A stretch of 64,000 nt of DNA from Tribonema minus. Its lineage: Eukaryota; Sar; Xanthophyceae; Tribonematales; Tribonemataceae. Below the pieces are notes generated by a model that saw nothing but the letters and a program-made list of their open reading frames with translations, ran no database searches and was not told the DNA's origin. The stretch lies in the NCBI GenBank assembly GCA_017506865.1, contig JAFCMP010000146.1:372001-436000 (forward strand), in the 5' to 3' direction. Shown here piece by piece: positions 51,730-61,810 of this stretch; within the stretch, counting starts at the first letter, position 1; each line of letters starts with the position of its first letter. Both the position numbers and the translations under genes were made by a program.

Positions 51730-52653
51730 ATGGCGACGATCACAAACTCGGGGGCAGACGCCAGCAATTTTTTCCTCACCAACGGCGGCGCCACCATCAC
51801 CACGGCGGAGATTGAGACGCGCATCGCCCGAGGCGACAAACCGACGATGGAGGCGCCGCCGGACAAGCGCGCCAAGCTGGCGCTGAGCGTCGCGCAAGAT
51901 GCCAAACGTGGCACCAAGCCGGTGCTGACGCGGGATCTCTGGAAGACGTCAAAGCGCTACGTGGACCAAAACGTCGGCAACGTGGCGGGCAACCTCACCG
52001 TCGGCGGTACGGCGGCCGTCACGGGGGCTGCAACGCTCAGCGGCGTCGTGTTCGGCACGACGGTGGGGGCGCCTGGCACCGCTGCCGGGACGCGCATCGT
52101 GCTCTACCCGGTAACGACGCCGTCGACGAGTGATTACGCCATTGGAATTAACGGAAACACCCTATGGTTCAATGCCTCCTCACCCGCCAAATTCAGTTTC
52201 TGTTCAGGGGGCACCGAGGTGTTGGCCATCAGCAGCACGGGATCGATCACGGGTGGAGATCTCGGTGGCTTGCTCGCTCGCTACCTGTTGCCAAGTTCGC
52301 AGACATACGTCAACGTCAGTGCATCAACTCGCTACGACGTTGCCTCATCGACGATCCAGGCTCTCGGGAGTAACATCCTGGTGGAGGCTGATATCAACTA
52401 CCTAACATCGGGCACGGGAAACGCTGGTGTGTCGTTCCAGTGGCAATCCAAAAAAAGCGCCGTCTACGTCGCATCGACGCATACAACGTACGCGGTCTGC
52501 AGCTACGGACCCGCCTACACGACGTTGTCTTTCAATGCCGTTCTGGCCGTTACAAAAGGGCAAATTTACACCCTGGCGATGGTGGTGAGCCCGACTACGA
52601 ACGTGATAGCTTCAGGTACCATGAATAATATCCGCATCTCGCACTTTGTGTAG
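51730..52653 (+). CDS. Fibre/spike-like PLV protein
   Basis: 307 aa from ATG 51730; the frame opens earlier at a GTG overlapping the previous stop. After a 75-residue helical/charged start it has a repetitive beta segment of the GNVAGNLTVGGTAAVTGAAT type, as in trimeric phage tail fibres and spikes. Then comes a Ser/Thr/Tyr-rich C-terminal beta domain (SSQTYVNVSAST, ATMVVSPTTN-like strands). A receptor-binding role on an algal host is inferred from architecture. AAAAAAAATCACC lies about 20 bases upstream. Confidence 0.6.
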   Translation: MATITNSGADASNFFLTNGGATITTAEIETRIARGDKPTMEAPPDKRAKLALSVAQDAKRGTKPVLTRDLWKTSKRYVDQNVGNVAGNLTVGGTAAVTGAATLSGVVFGTTVGAPGTAAGTRIVLYPVTTPSTSDYAIGINGNTLWFNASSPAKFSFCSGGTEVLAISSTGSITGGDLGGLLARYLLPSSQTYVNVSASTRYDVASSTIQALGSNILVEADINYLTSGTGNAGVSFQWQSKKSAVYVASTHTTYAVCSYGPAYTTLSFNAVLAVTKGQIYTLAMVVSPTTNVIASGTMNNIRISHFV

Positions 52654-52668
52654 TTAAAATGTAGTCGT

Positions 52669-53052
52669 ATGAGAAAGATGGTCGCCGTTGCCACATTTCT
52701 CCCGGGGGCGAGCTACGCGACGACGGGCACAGTGAGCATATCGTCCGCCTCCTACGTCATCCCCGTGAGCGCCGTCAACGCGGTGATCTCTGGCACGGGA
52801 TCGATCGGCACGGGGGACAGCGCGGAGCGTCTGCTGTACGGCCTGCTGCAGGTGCTGTACACGAAGAATCAAGCGGGGACCACGGGCCAGCCCCAGTTGG
52901 GGTGCGAGGTTGCAAACAAGAACATAACCAAGGGCGTCTGGGAAACCACGACAAACGTCTTTGCGAACGTCAACCTCGTCAATTTTTTGGTGAGCAACAA
53001 CTTCGGGACGAACGCGCTCGGCGAGGATCCGTCCAACTTGCAAGTCGTCTAA
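52669..53052 (+). CDS. 127-aa PLV protein, unknown
   Basis: Beta-rich start (VSISSASYVIPVSAVNAVISG), then a helix (SAERLLYGLLQVLYT) and a small polar C-terminus (WETTTNVFANVNLVNFLV). Begins 15 bases after the fibre-like stop and ends 3 bases before the integrase frame opens, so it is probably co-transcribed. No family recognised; a virion accessory protein is likely from position. Confidence 0.55.
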   Translation: MRKMVAVATFLPGASYATTGTVSISSASYVIPVSAVNAVISGTGSIGTGDSAERLLYGLLQVLYTKNQAGTTGQPQLGCEVANKNITKGVWETTTNVFANVNLVNFLVSNNFGTNALGEDPSNLQVV

Positions 53053-53216
53053 TGAATGGAGTTGACGCGCACGACCCCGTATTCCCGCCAGAACTCCTCG
53101 CTCTCCATCCGTGACAGATGCCGTGGCTCGGACTGCGCGCGCGTGAGCGGCTCGCTGATCTCGGGGGTCCGGTCAGTCGGCGGCCACAGCCACGCCATCA
53201 GCCGTCGGATGCACAT
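53049..53216 (-). CDS. Possible 55-aa antisense ORF
   Basis: Reads MCIRRLMAWLWPP and ends SEEFWREYGVVRVNSIH, which looks more protein-like than the opposite-strand extension of the integrase. Its existence would fit an integrase start at 53281. Weak support. Confidence 0.3.
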   Translation of the reverse strand: MCIRRLMAWLWPPTDRTPEISEPLTRAQSEPRHLSRMESEEFWREYGVVRVNSIH

Positions 53217-53280
53217 TCGGCGACGGTTACTCAATTTTGCGCCACAAAATGTTGCACATGGTGGCAGAGGCGCGCGGCGG

Positions 53281-54606
53281 ATGGCGGAAAGCGGGGGGTC
53301 TGCAGAAGTTGAAAGGCTGGTTGACGCGGCTAAGGGCGTCAGTTCCACCCACGAGGCGACAACAGACGATGCGCGCGGCTTACATCTCGCCCGTCTGTTC
53401 AAGTTCAAGAATGCGAAGGACCTCCTCGCCCGGTGGCCTGATGGTCTGGAGCTCAAAGACGAGGGGGACGGGCTGTATTCGTACCAGGGGCGAATGATCG
53501 TCACACAGGACAACGTGTTTCACGTGCTGGAGGCGGAGTACGACGATTTGCCGAAGGCAATGGGCAGTAACAAGCTCGCGAAGCTGATGGCGTCGCGATA
53601 CATCGGCATCAGCACGACGCAGGTGCGGCGGTTCCTCGAGATCAACGAGTCACACACTCAGTGGCGGCAGCGGCGGCGCTCGCAGCGCGTGCACGCGGTG
53701 ATCGCGACGAAGCCCGGTGCTGTGCTCCAGGCAGATCTCACAGACCTCCGCCGCGGACCAGACGACAATACGACACTGAAAGATACGCGTCTCACTGCGC
53801 GCTGTCTCACGATCATCGACACGTTCACGAAGATGATCTACACCGCCGTTGTCAAAGGGAAGTCGGCGGAAACCATCGTGGGCGCGATAGCGAAGATACT
53901 GGAAGCGTTGCCGTACAAAGTGGGGGTTTTGAAGACCGACAACGGGCTGGAGTTCAAAAATGCAACGATGGACGCGCTGGCTGAGAGGCTGGGGTTCAAG
54001 CACCTGCTTGGCGTGCCCCATCTGCCGCTCGGCCAGGGTGGCGTGGAGTCGGCGAACAGACGCGTGAAGGAGTATTTGTATTCGTTGAGTGACAGGCAGG
54101 GCGCCGCGTACCTAGCAGTCAATTTGCGGAAAGCGACCGCAACGCTCAACAACAGCATCAACGCCGCGCACGGTTTCCGCCCCGTGGACCTGGCTGTCAA
54201 CGATCTGCCGGAGCGCGTGCGCAAGCTGGTTGTGCAGAGGCTGCGGCAGGCGTCATCTGGCACGGACGCGAACGCCAAGTATAATTTCCCTTTGAAACCG
54301 GGGGACAAGGTGCAACTGGACGTGACGGTGACGGACAAGAAGTTCGCCGCTCAGCGCAAATCGCACCAGTTCAAGGCGAGCCACGTGCCCACATACGGCC
54401 CGAAGCTGTACACGGTGATATCGCACTCGCCGTCCACGAACCTCGTGAAGCTCGAGGGTTTTGACCGCATGGTGACGCGCGGCGATGTAGTCAAGGTGGT
54501 GCAGACGGACGACAAGGGCTCACACGTGCAAGCCTGGCAAGATCCGCAAGGGCTCAAAGCGTGGGAGGAGAAGCGCGCGGCGTGGAGGGCGCAACACAAT
54601 ACATGA
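53281..54606 (+). CDS. Retroviral-type (rve) DD35E integrase
   Basis: Integrates linear element DNA. 441 aa from ATG 53281; the frame is open back to 53056, with another Met at 53211. The catalytic triad is Asp152 (LQADLTD), Asp220 (LKTDNGLEF) and Glu256 (GGVESANRR), giving exactly the DD35E spacing. The N-terminal region is helical with HTH-like STTQVRRFLE, without a clear HHCC zinc finger. The C-terminal SH3/chromo-like part has FPLKPGDKVQLD and YTVISHSPSTNLVKLE, as in Polinton integrases. No reverse transcriptase is near, so this is not an LTR retroelement. Confidence 0.9.
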   Translation: MAESGGSAEVERLVDAAKGVSSTHEATTDDARGLHLARLFKFKNAKDLLARWPDGLELKDEGDGLYSYQGRMIVTQDNVFHVLEAEYDDLPKAMGSNKLAKLMASRYIGISTTQVRRFLEINESHTQWRQRRRSQRVHAVIATKPGAVLQADLTDLRRGPDDNTTLKDTRLTARCLTIIDTFTKMIYTAVVKGKSAETIVGAIAKILEALPYKVGVLKTDNGLEFKNATMDALAERLGFKHLLGVPHLPLGQGGVESANRRVKEYLYSLSDRQGAAYLAVNLRKATATLNNSINAAHGFRPVDLAVNDLPERVRKLVVQRLRQASSGTDANAKYNFPLKPGDKVQLDVTVTDKKFAAQRKSHQFKASHVPTYGPKLYTVISHSPSTNLVKLEGFDRMVTRGDVVKVVQTDDKGSHVQAWQDPQGLKAWEEKRAAWRAQHNT

Positions 54607-54613
54607 TTTACAT

Positions 54614-54949
54614 TCACACGATGTGTCCCATGTCTGTGATGCCGTGCCGCATGAAGTGTACCCACGCGGACACCACATCCGGGTAGATGCACGAGAACCG
54701 TGCGGCGCATGCCACGATGACCTTCAAGTCAACAGTGGTCAGGTTCCACCAGGATCGCCCGCGCAGCAGGGTCGAAACGACATGCAGCGAGAAGGGTACC
54801 AGCTCAACGGCGAGCAGCGTACGCGCCATCCGCTTCTTGTGCGCCGCCCCGTTCTGGCGCCTGAGGACGTCGATGATCGCCTGAAACACGGGCTCCGGCA
54901 GGTGGACGTCGCGCACGGCGTGGCGTGCCGTCTTGACGGGGCGCTCCAT
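54614..54949 (-). CDS. 111-aa PLV protein, unknown
   Basis: Convergent with the integrase (7 bases between stops). The sequence is varied and helical (PEPVFQAIIDVLRRQNG, LLAVELVPFSLHVVSTLL, VSAWVHFMRHGITDMG) with balanced composition, supporting real coding. No membrane segment is strong enough to call, and no family is recognised. Confidence 0.55.
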   Translation of the reverse strand: MERPVKTARHAVRDVHLPEPVFQAIIDVLRRQNGAAHKKRMARTLLAVELVPFSLHVVSTLLRGRSWWNLTTVDLKVIVACAARFSCIYPDVVSAWVHFMRHGITDMGHIV

Positions 54950-55076
54950 GTCGCAGGCGTGGGTGTGAGAGCATGGCGCAGACTCGGCTTCTAAAATGGG
55001 AATCCCGTTTGAAGTTTAAAAATGGGAATCCCGTTTGAGGTTGCGAGTCATGACTCGAGTCGCACTCGGCACCAGT
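54950..55076. other. Short direct repeat with GGGAATCCC palindromes
   Basis: AAAATGGGAATCCCGTTTGA occurs twice (near 54994 and 55018), each holding the palindrome GGGAATCCC-like core. It could be regulatory for the minus-strand gene or part of the adjacent repeat zone. Confidence 0.5.
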
Positions 55077-55850
55077 CTCCCTTCCAGAACATGTTAATTA
55101 CTGTGCAAGCAGAAGTGTCCGTCCGTCCAAGACATTTTCACTCTTGCCTCCTGCCTCAGCGACCTTGCCTAGGATGGAGCTGATCTGAAAATGTAGTGAG
55201 ATGGTCACCAACCAGCACCCACCCACATTGACTCACAACTTGACTCGTGACTCTGACTCGTAGACATGACTCACCAATATACGTGGCAAGAACTTCAACT
55301 TGAAGTTGATGAGCATGCTGATCATCACCACGACTCAGTCTCCCTTCCAGAACATGTTAATTACTGTGCAAGCAGAAGTGTCCGTCCGTCCAAGACATTT
55401 TCACTCTTGCCTCCTGCCTCAGCTACCTTGCCTAGGATGGAGCTGTTCTGAAATTGTTGTGAGATGGTCACCAACCAGCACCCACCCACATTGACTCACG
55501 ACTTGACTCGTGACTCTGACTCGTAGACATGACTCACCAATATACGTGGCAAGAACTTCAACTTGAAGTTGATGAGCATGCTGATCATCACCACGACTCA
55601 GTCTCCCTTCCAGAACACGTTAATTACTGAGCAAGCAGAAGTGTCCGTCCGTCCAAGACATTTTCACTCTTGCCTCCTGCCTCAGCGACCTTGCCTAGGA
55701 TGGAGCTGTTCTGAAATTGTTGTGAGATGGTCACCAACCAGCACCCACCCACACTGACTCACGACTTGACTCGTGACTCTGACTCGTAGACATGACTCAC
55801 CAATATACGTGGCAAGAACTTCAACTTGAAGTTGATGAGCATGCTGATCA
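55077..55850 (+). repeat. Three 263-bp direct repeats
   Basis: Units start CTCCCTTCCAGAACA at 55077, 55340 and 55603, an exact 263-bp spacing. Each contains CAAGCAGAAGTGTCCGTCC, GGTCACCAACCAGCACCCAC, TGACTCGTGACTCTGACTCG and AACTTCAACTTGAAGTTGAT. No coding. Confidence 0.92.
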
Positions 55851-55865
55851 ACTTCAAGCTGAAGT
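55818..55865. repeat. 48-bp imperfect palindrome between opposed arrays
   Basis: The left half ACTTCAACTTGAAGTTGATG meets its reverse complement ATCAACTTCAAGCTGAAGT around the perfect centre AGCATGCT (axis at 55841/55842), with two mismatched pairs. It could extrude as a cruciform. Confidence 0.8.
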
Positions 55866-55902
55866 GCATCCGAGTCATGAGTAAAGTTAACGAGTCAATG
55901 TG

Positions 55903-56433
55903 GGTGGGTGCTGGTTGGTGACCATCTCACAACAATTTCAGATCAGCTCCATCCTAGGCAAGGTCGCTGAGGCTGGAGGCGAGAGTGAAAATGCCTTGGA
56001 CGGACGGACACTTCTGCTTGCTCAGTAATTGACAGGTTCTGGAAGGGAGACTGCGTCATTGTGCGATGATGATCAGCATGGGTGGGTGCTGGTTGGTGAC
56101 CATCTCACAACAATTTCAGATCAGCTCCATCCTAGGCAAGGTCGCTGAGGCTGGAGGCGAGAGTGAAAATGCCTTGGACGGACGGACACTTCTGCTTGCT
56201 CAGTAATTGACAGGTTCTCGAAGGGAGACTGCGTCATTATGCGATGATGATCAGCATGGATGGGTGCTGGTTGGTGACCATCTCACTACAATTTCAGATC
56301 AGCTCCATCCTAGGCAAGGTCGCTGAGGCTGGAGGCGAGAGTGAAAATGCCTTGGACGGACGGACACTTCTGCTTGCTCAGTAATTGACAGGTTCTGGAA
56401 GGGAGACTGCGTCATTGTGCGATGATGATCAGC
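55903..56433 (-). repeat. Three 178-bp repeats, inverted relative to the 263-bp array
   Basis: Units start GGTGGGTGCTGGTTGGTGAC at 55903, 56081 and 56259. They are the reverse complement of part of the 263-bp unit (primer-like blocks GGTCACCAACC and GGACGGACACTTCTGCTTG), lacking the TGACTCG block. With the left array they make an inverted repeat cluster of about 1.35 kb. Confidence 0.92.
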
Positions 56434-56727
56434 CGCATTCACAAACTTCAACTCAACCGTGATTCGCAAACAGCGTGCATGTGAATTCACGGACCCATGT
56501 TTAAAAAAACATCAATGGAATGATTTCAGCTTCTTTACACCGTTTGATGTTCACCTTTCTGGCGATTTGAGAGGGCGAGGATCATTTGACTTGAGCTGAA
56601 TCGTCATAGTAGATTTGGACTCTACCCGCAACTTCGACCACACTTAAGTGATTGACGTTAGACAGCTTGGCAATTGAACCGAATCCGCCACCTCAACCCT
56701 CTGAAAGGCTAAAGTGAAAAATTTCAT

Positions 56728-56805
56728 GACGTGGCCGAGAATCGAACCCCCGACCTCTCGCTTCAAAAGCGTTTCGGCTGGCAGTTAGACTACGGGAATT
56801 TCGTC
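56728..56805 (-). tRNA. Degenerate tRNA-Gln(UUG)-like sequence
   Basis: On the minus strand an anticodon-like arm CGC-TTTTGAA-GCG (anticodon TTG), a TAGTCTAAC D-loop, GGTTCGATTC T-loop and a TGACG/CGTCA closing stem are visible. However, the upper anticodon stem, T stem and acceptor stem have mismatches. Likely a tRNA pseudogene or tRNA-like structure. Confidence 0.4.
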
Positions 56806-57109
56806 AACTCTACGGGTCAATTCAAACAAGTGAGTGGGCAGCTGCGGACTTTGCGAGGCTGTGCGCATTGCTCCGGAGGAATTGAACACGGGCAGCGCCA
56901 CAGCACGCAGAGCCATCCACAGCGCAGCGCTGCGCAAGCGTGCAGCAGGTGATAGTGCAGAAGGCGGGCAGTGGCGCAACACGCCGCACCGCATCGGCCG
57001 CATCGTGTGTATTGTTCCGGGCTGGTACAGTGGTACACGGCCGATTTCGGAGTGTACCGGCCGACGCTCGCTCGGGCTCCGTTTTTTTCTCTGGCCAGCC
57101 CAAAGCACC

Positions 57110-60100
57110 ATGTCGCTCTCCAAGCCGTTCATCGCAGATCTCGCCCCAAACACGGTTCACCAATTCGTTGACGAGGGCGTACTGGCCCTCCTCAACGCCA
57201 ACCCCGACCTCGTGCGCCACCTCGAGGCGAAGGGCGCCGCGGAGAAGGGCAAGAAGCGCGCAAGCGACAGGCACTATGACGACGGCGCGCAGGTGATGGC
57301 GAACATGCTGGCACGCACACGGCTGGAGGACGGGGGGAGGGCCATCGCCTACGCGTACGGAAAAAATCGCAAAGCCGGACAACTGTACGCCAAGACGAAG
57401 GGGTCGCTGCAGACGGCACCGACGTACACCCGCCACGCACTGACACATGGCATCCTGCGGGACTGGGACATGGCCAACGCATTCTTCGCCATCTGCCGTG
57501 ACGTGTGTCGCATGATCAACATCCCGTGCCCCATGATCAACGATTACTGTGACAACCGCGAGGCCACACTGGAAGGCGTCTGCACAAGGCTCAGCGTCAG
57601 GCGCGGCGAGGCGAAGTCCCTGCTGCTCGCCACACTCAACGGTCTCACCAACTTCTCAAGGCAGGAACTGCAGGGCGACACGTGGCTGCACCGCTTCGCC
57701 GACGAGTGCGAGCGCGTGCAGGAGTGCTTCGTCAGGGCATATCCGGAGGTGGCAGCCAAAAAGAAGGGGAAACCGAACGTCCGCGGCAAGGTCACAGGCG
57801 ACGTGCTGGGCGGTTTCATGGCCGGCATTCTCAAGGTGAGTGACGAAAAAACCCAAAGTCAGTGCTTAAGGAGGGCGAGTGACGGAAAAGCGGGTGTGGC
57901 ACCTCACCCTTCAGAATTTAGGGGTCCCTATGTAATTTGTTCCTCCAGCCCCCCAAGCCACACATTTCCCTCACTTCACCCCCTCTATCCCAGATTTAGC
58001 AATTTTCACTGTGAAAATGACCTGAGGTGCGCCCGCCGAAAGGTGAAGTGTGCCCGAGAGGTGAGGTGCACCCGAGAGTTTGAGGGGGCGGGTGACGAAA
58101 ACAGCGAAGTTGGGCCGTTAAGGAGGGCGAGTGACGGAAAAGCGGGTGTGGCACCTCACCCTTCAGAATTTAGGGGTCCCTATGTAATTTGTTCCTCCAG
58201 CTCCCCAAGCCGCACATTTCCCTCACTTCACCCCCTCTATCCCAGATTTAGCAATTTTCACTGTGAAAACGACCTGAGGTGCGCCCGCCGAAAGGTGAAG
58301 TGTGCCCGAGAGGTGAGGTGCACCCGAGAGTTTGAGGGGGCGGGTGACGAAAACAGCGAAGTTGGGCCGTTAAGGAGGGCGAGTGACGGAAAAGCGGGTG
58401 TGGCACCTCATCCTTCAGAATTTAGGGGTCCCTATGTAATTTGTTCCTCCAGCTCCCCAAGCCGCACATTTCCCTCACTTCACCCCCTCTATCCCAGATT
58501 TAGCAATTTTCACTGTGAAAACGACCTGAGGTGCGCCCCTCCCCGCCCTTCCTCAGGTCATGGTTGAGACCATTCAGGGCCTAGGACTCGAGGCGAGCGT
58601 CTACATGCTGGACGGCCTGATGACCCACGGCGACGTGCCCGAAGGGTTGGCAGAGACTCTGACAGCCGCCATCCATAAGAGGACGGACTTCACGTCCGTG
58701 TCTGTCATCGAAAAGGAGATCCCGCTCGTCGATCTGCATGCGGAGGCGGCGGCCGCGGGCATCACCCTCGTGGACCCCGCCGCACAGGACGCGGTCGAGG
58801 ACGAGGGCGAATACATGGACCGCGACGCACTCATCAAGAAGATTGGCGCAGCCATATACGTCATCCTGGATGCAGGCATGGGTTCGGGCAAGACGGAGGC
58901 GTGCGTCGAGCTCGTGAAACACCTGAGGGGGCTTGGGTGGACCGTCATGTGGGTCACGATGAGGTGCTCGCAGGTGGACAGCATCGGCGATCGGCTCACG
59001 AGCGCGTGGGCCGCCATGCCCGCCGAAGTCCCCCCGCCGCCGGTCCACGCGCGGGGCACTGTCCCTAACTTCTTCCCGCCCGCCGCGCCAGTCGCACCGC
59101 CGGCGGCGGCCGGCGGTCGGCCCGTCGACTTTGCCAAGTATAACCAGGAGAAGAACTTCGGGGGGTGCAGGGGGGGACTCATCACCCCAGAAGAGTTCCC
59201 ACATGTCATCGTCGAGTGGGAGTCCATCCACCTGGCTCATGGGTATTACGATCTGATCATATGCGACGAAAAACGCAGCACCATCGCAACTGTGAACTCA
59301 TCCACCAACGGCGTCAACGGGTCACACCGGCAGTTTCACCTCGATCGATTCGATGACCTGATGAGACACTGCCGGATGTTCGTGGCGATGGACGCAGACT
59401 GCGGCGTCGACGGCGCCGTGGACGACGTCATCTCCCATTTTGCTCTTGACAGGGCGAAGAAGGAGGCCCTGGATGCCCTCAGGGATGCCAATGAGGCAGA
59501 GGGGGAGGCGCGAGAGGTGGCGCTGCAGAGGGCGATGGCCATGCAGCGCATCGCCGACTCCGGCGATGTGTCCTCTCTCGTCTACAAAGTGATTCGCAAG
59601 ACGCAGAAGATAACGCGTGACGTCGTGCAGATGCCGGACCTGTCTGCCATCGACAGGGCGCTCGACATGGCGAGTGAGGGGAAGCGGCTGGGGATCTTGT
59701 GCCTCGGAAAGGCGCGTGCTAAAGATCTCAAGCGGTTGCTCGAGAAACGCGTGAAAGGGACAATCGGTCTGTATCACAGTGGCTCACCCGACCTCGGCGA
59801 CGTCAGGCACATCAACGAGGCCTGGGACAAGCATCAGATCATCATCTTCACGTCGTGCATCACGGCGGGTCCCAGCTACGAGGGCGAGATGGACGCCGTG
59901 TTCCTGTTCCCCTGCATCGGCGTCACCACACCCCGTGGTGCACATCAGATGTGCGGTCGCTTCCGAAATGTCAAGAGCAATACCGTCTTCCTCGGCGTGA
60001 GCGGCGTCGCCGAGGAAGATGTGGAGGGGGTCACGAGACATGGTCTTGACGAGGCGTTCAAATTAGAGCTTCTCAGGCTCAGGTACGGCAACAAGGCATT

Positions 60101-61382
60101 CGCGACGTTCACCGATGAGGTGAAGGACCAGTTGGCCGCGAGCGGTTGTGTACACCCCGGGATGGTGCAGCGCAAGACTTTCTCGTCCCCCCCTCTGCTG
60201 CAGAAGATCATCGCGTACGACCTCGTAGAGCGATCGTACACGCAGACCTCCGGCAAGTGGCTCTCGTACTTCAAGTACATGGCAAATCTGAAAGGGTACA
60301 GTTGGAGAGTGAACGATAAAGAACTCAGCGAGGTCGCGTCGATCAAGCTCAAGATCGATATCAAGGACGCGGCCAGAGCGAGGAAGGACGCGCGCGAGGC
60401 GGGTATCGCGGAGGTGGTCGTTGAGCCGTTCACGCAAGACCCGGAGTACTACGACAGGTTACAGAAGGTCGCAGCGGGATGCAACGTAAAGGGAGGCAGG
60501 GAGGCCTTCATGAGGGACCTGGAAGACCACTGCGGTATCACGGTGAACAACCTGGAGGACGCCGCGGCCAAAGTGCGCATCGCCCGTGACATGCCGGACA
60601 CCGATCCCGCTAAGATCACCGCGTGCGTGATCGATGCGGTGGCGCGCAGCTCCACGGCCATCACCTGCCATCGAATACTGGCAGCGTCTGGTGGCGACGG
60701 CGGCTGTGGCGTCGCCGCCCTGTTGCAAGACACATACGAACGGTACACGCAGCAGGGATCAGAGACGCTGCGAGTCACGCCTCATCACACAATCGCACTG
60801 TGTGACAGGCTCATGAAGGCGATGCGTCTCGAGGGCGTGGGCGACCGCGAGACGCCCGTCAACGAGGGCGAATTCAACAAGGCGGAGGTGGAGTTGGCGC
60901 TCAAGGATATGGCCGCGGTGCGCATGTGTCGCAACACGACATGTAACATCAAGGCAGTAAAGGGAGTGTTGCAGAGGGCGATGGGGTACAATGTGTTCGA
61001 AAACCAACCCGTGTGTCTCACGGGGCCGGTTGAGAAAGCGCTCAAACTCTACCCTCCCTTGGATATGGAGCAGTGGTTCGAGGGTCGCAATCCGGGCGCA
61101 GTCGCGGTGAGTATCGGCGAATTCACGCCATCGACGACGGACAGCACCCGGAGGCTCGAGGAGCTCAAGGGGCTGTTCGCTGTACAGGCCGAACCGGCCG
61201 GTGACGATCCCTTTGCGCATGCGAAGGATGAGGTCAGGGACGAGTCGACCAGGACACGGTGGTGCAAGCGGCGTGCCGTGGTCAACGAGGTCATGAGAGA
61301 ACAGGATGTGAGCGACTCGGAGTTCATTGAGGCCCCAATGGAGTGGGAGATGCCGGAGGCAAAAAAGATACGAGTCAACTAA
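57110..61382 (+). CDS. TV-Pol-like DNA polymerase fused to helicase, one intron
   Basis: Main replication protein. join(57110-57835, 58557-61382), 1183 aa. The N-terminal part fits the transposon-viral polymerase family (PolA-related): motif A-like RDWDMANAF near residue 119, motif B-like RRGEAKSLLLATLNG near 163, motif C-like SVYMLDGLMTH near 258. Motif C lies just after the splice junction, so polymerase activity needs the intron removed. The helicase follows: Walker A DAGMGSGKTEA near 347, Walker B LIICDEKRS near 475, VAMDADC near 517, and the C-terminal SF2-like TAGPSYEG ... HQMCGRFRN near 705, resembling herpesvirus-type origin-binding helicases. The last 400 residues are helical and unassigned. 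The downstream exon is in another frame, so the GTGAGT...CAG intron is required. Start at 57110 chosen as first Met with family-like sequence. Confidence 0.8.
57836..58556 (+). repeat. Intron of the polymerase gene composed of three 252-bp repeats
   Basis: 721 nt from GTGAGT to a pyrimidine-rich CAG, both junctions phase 0. Repeat units start AAGGAGGGCGAGTGACGG at 57868, 58120 and 58372, exactly 252 bp apart, and differ at only a few positions; the third is cut by the acceptor. Because 252 is a multiple of three, the frame stays open through the repeats, but 721 is not, so read-through would put the helicase out of frame. Confidence 0.85.
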
Positions 61383-61435
61383 TACGGAGTGATCAGTTCG
61401 AGTGATTATTTTGTTGACACACAGTACTTGCGAAC

Positions 61436-61810
61436 ATGAGGACGACTCTCAACGTCAAGTACACTGAAAAGGATGCCGCGCGCGCCAGCGGTGCCAAGTG
61501 GGATTGCAAAACCAAAAGTTGGTATGCGGATACCCCGTATGCCCTCGTCAGCCTTACGGACGTGCAGCCAGACGCCCCCAGTCGTCTCTGGCTCAACATC
61601 GCCTATGACAAGCGCGACAGGGCGAAGCGCGCCGGCGGCGTGTTTGACGGCGACGCCAGATGCTGGTACGCGCGCGACGCGGCGGCGTTCCAGAAACTCA
61701 TCAAACTCGGCATCGCCGCCACGCCCAACCCCAAATTCATGGCGTACGCGGCGCCGTTGCTGCAGCGCGAGGACGACGGGGGGTTCGCCGCTTTCGATAC
61801 TGACTTGTAA
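61436..61810 (+). CDS. Double DUF5710-like protein
   Basis: 124 aa with two copies of one small motif: LNVKYTEKDAARASGAKWD ... KSWYAD (residues 5-31) and LNIAYDKRDRAKRAGGVFD ... RCWYARD (about 53-80). The pattern K-Y-x-E/K-[KR]-D-x-A-[KR]-x-[AS]-G-[AG] ending in WYA is that of DUF5710, a small domain often attached to primases and mobilisation proteins. Next to the polymerase-helicase it may be a nucleic-acid-binding replication accessory. Its stop is immediately adjacent to that of the convergent ankyrin gene. Confidence 0.75.
   Translation: MRTTLNVKYTEKDAARASGAKWDCKTKSWYADTPYALVSLTDVQPDAPSRLWLNIAYDKRDRAKRAGGVFDGDARCWYARDAAAFQKLIKLGIAATPNPKFMAYAAPLLQREDDGGFAAFDTDL

Noticed and set aside
53281..54606. 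LTR retrotransposon integrase
   Set aside because: No reverse transcriptase, RNase H or gag nearby; neighbours are capsid and packaging genes, as in Polinton-like elements.
55077..56433. CRISPR array
   Set aside because: Units of 178 and 263 bp repeat in full without unique spacers, and the genome is eukaryotic.
57841..58567. Treating the 252-bp repeats as coding repeats of the polymerase
   Set aside because: The frame closes at 58567 before the helicase, while GTGAGT...CAG splicing joins both parts in phase exactly at the polymerase motif region.
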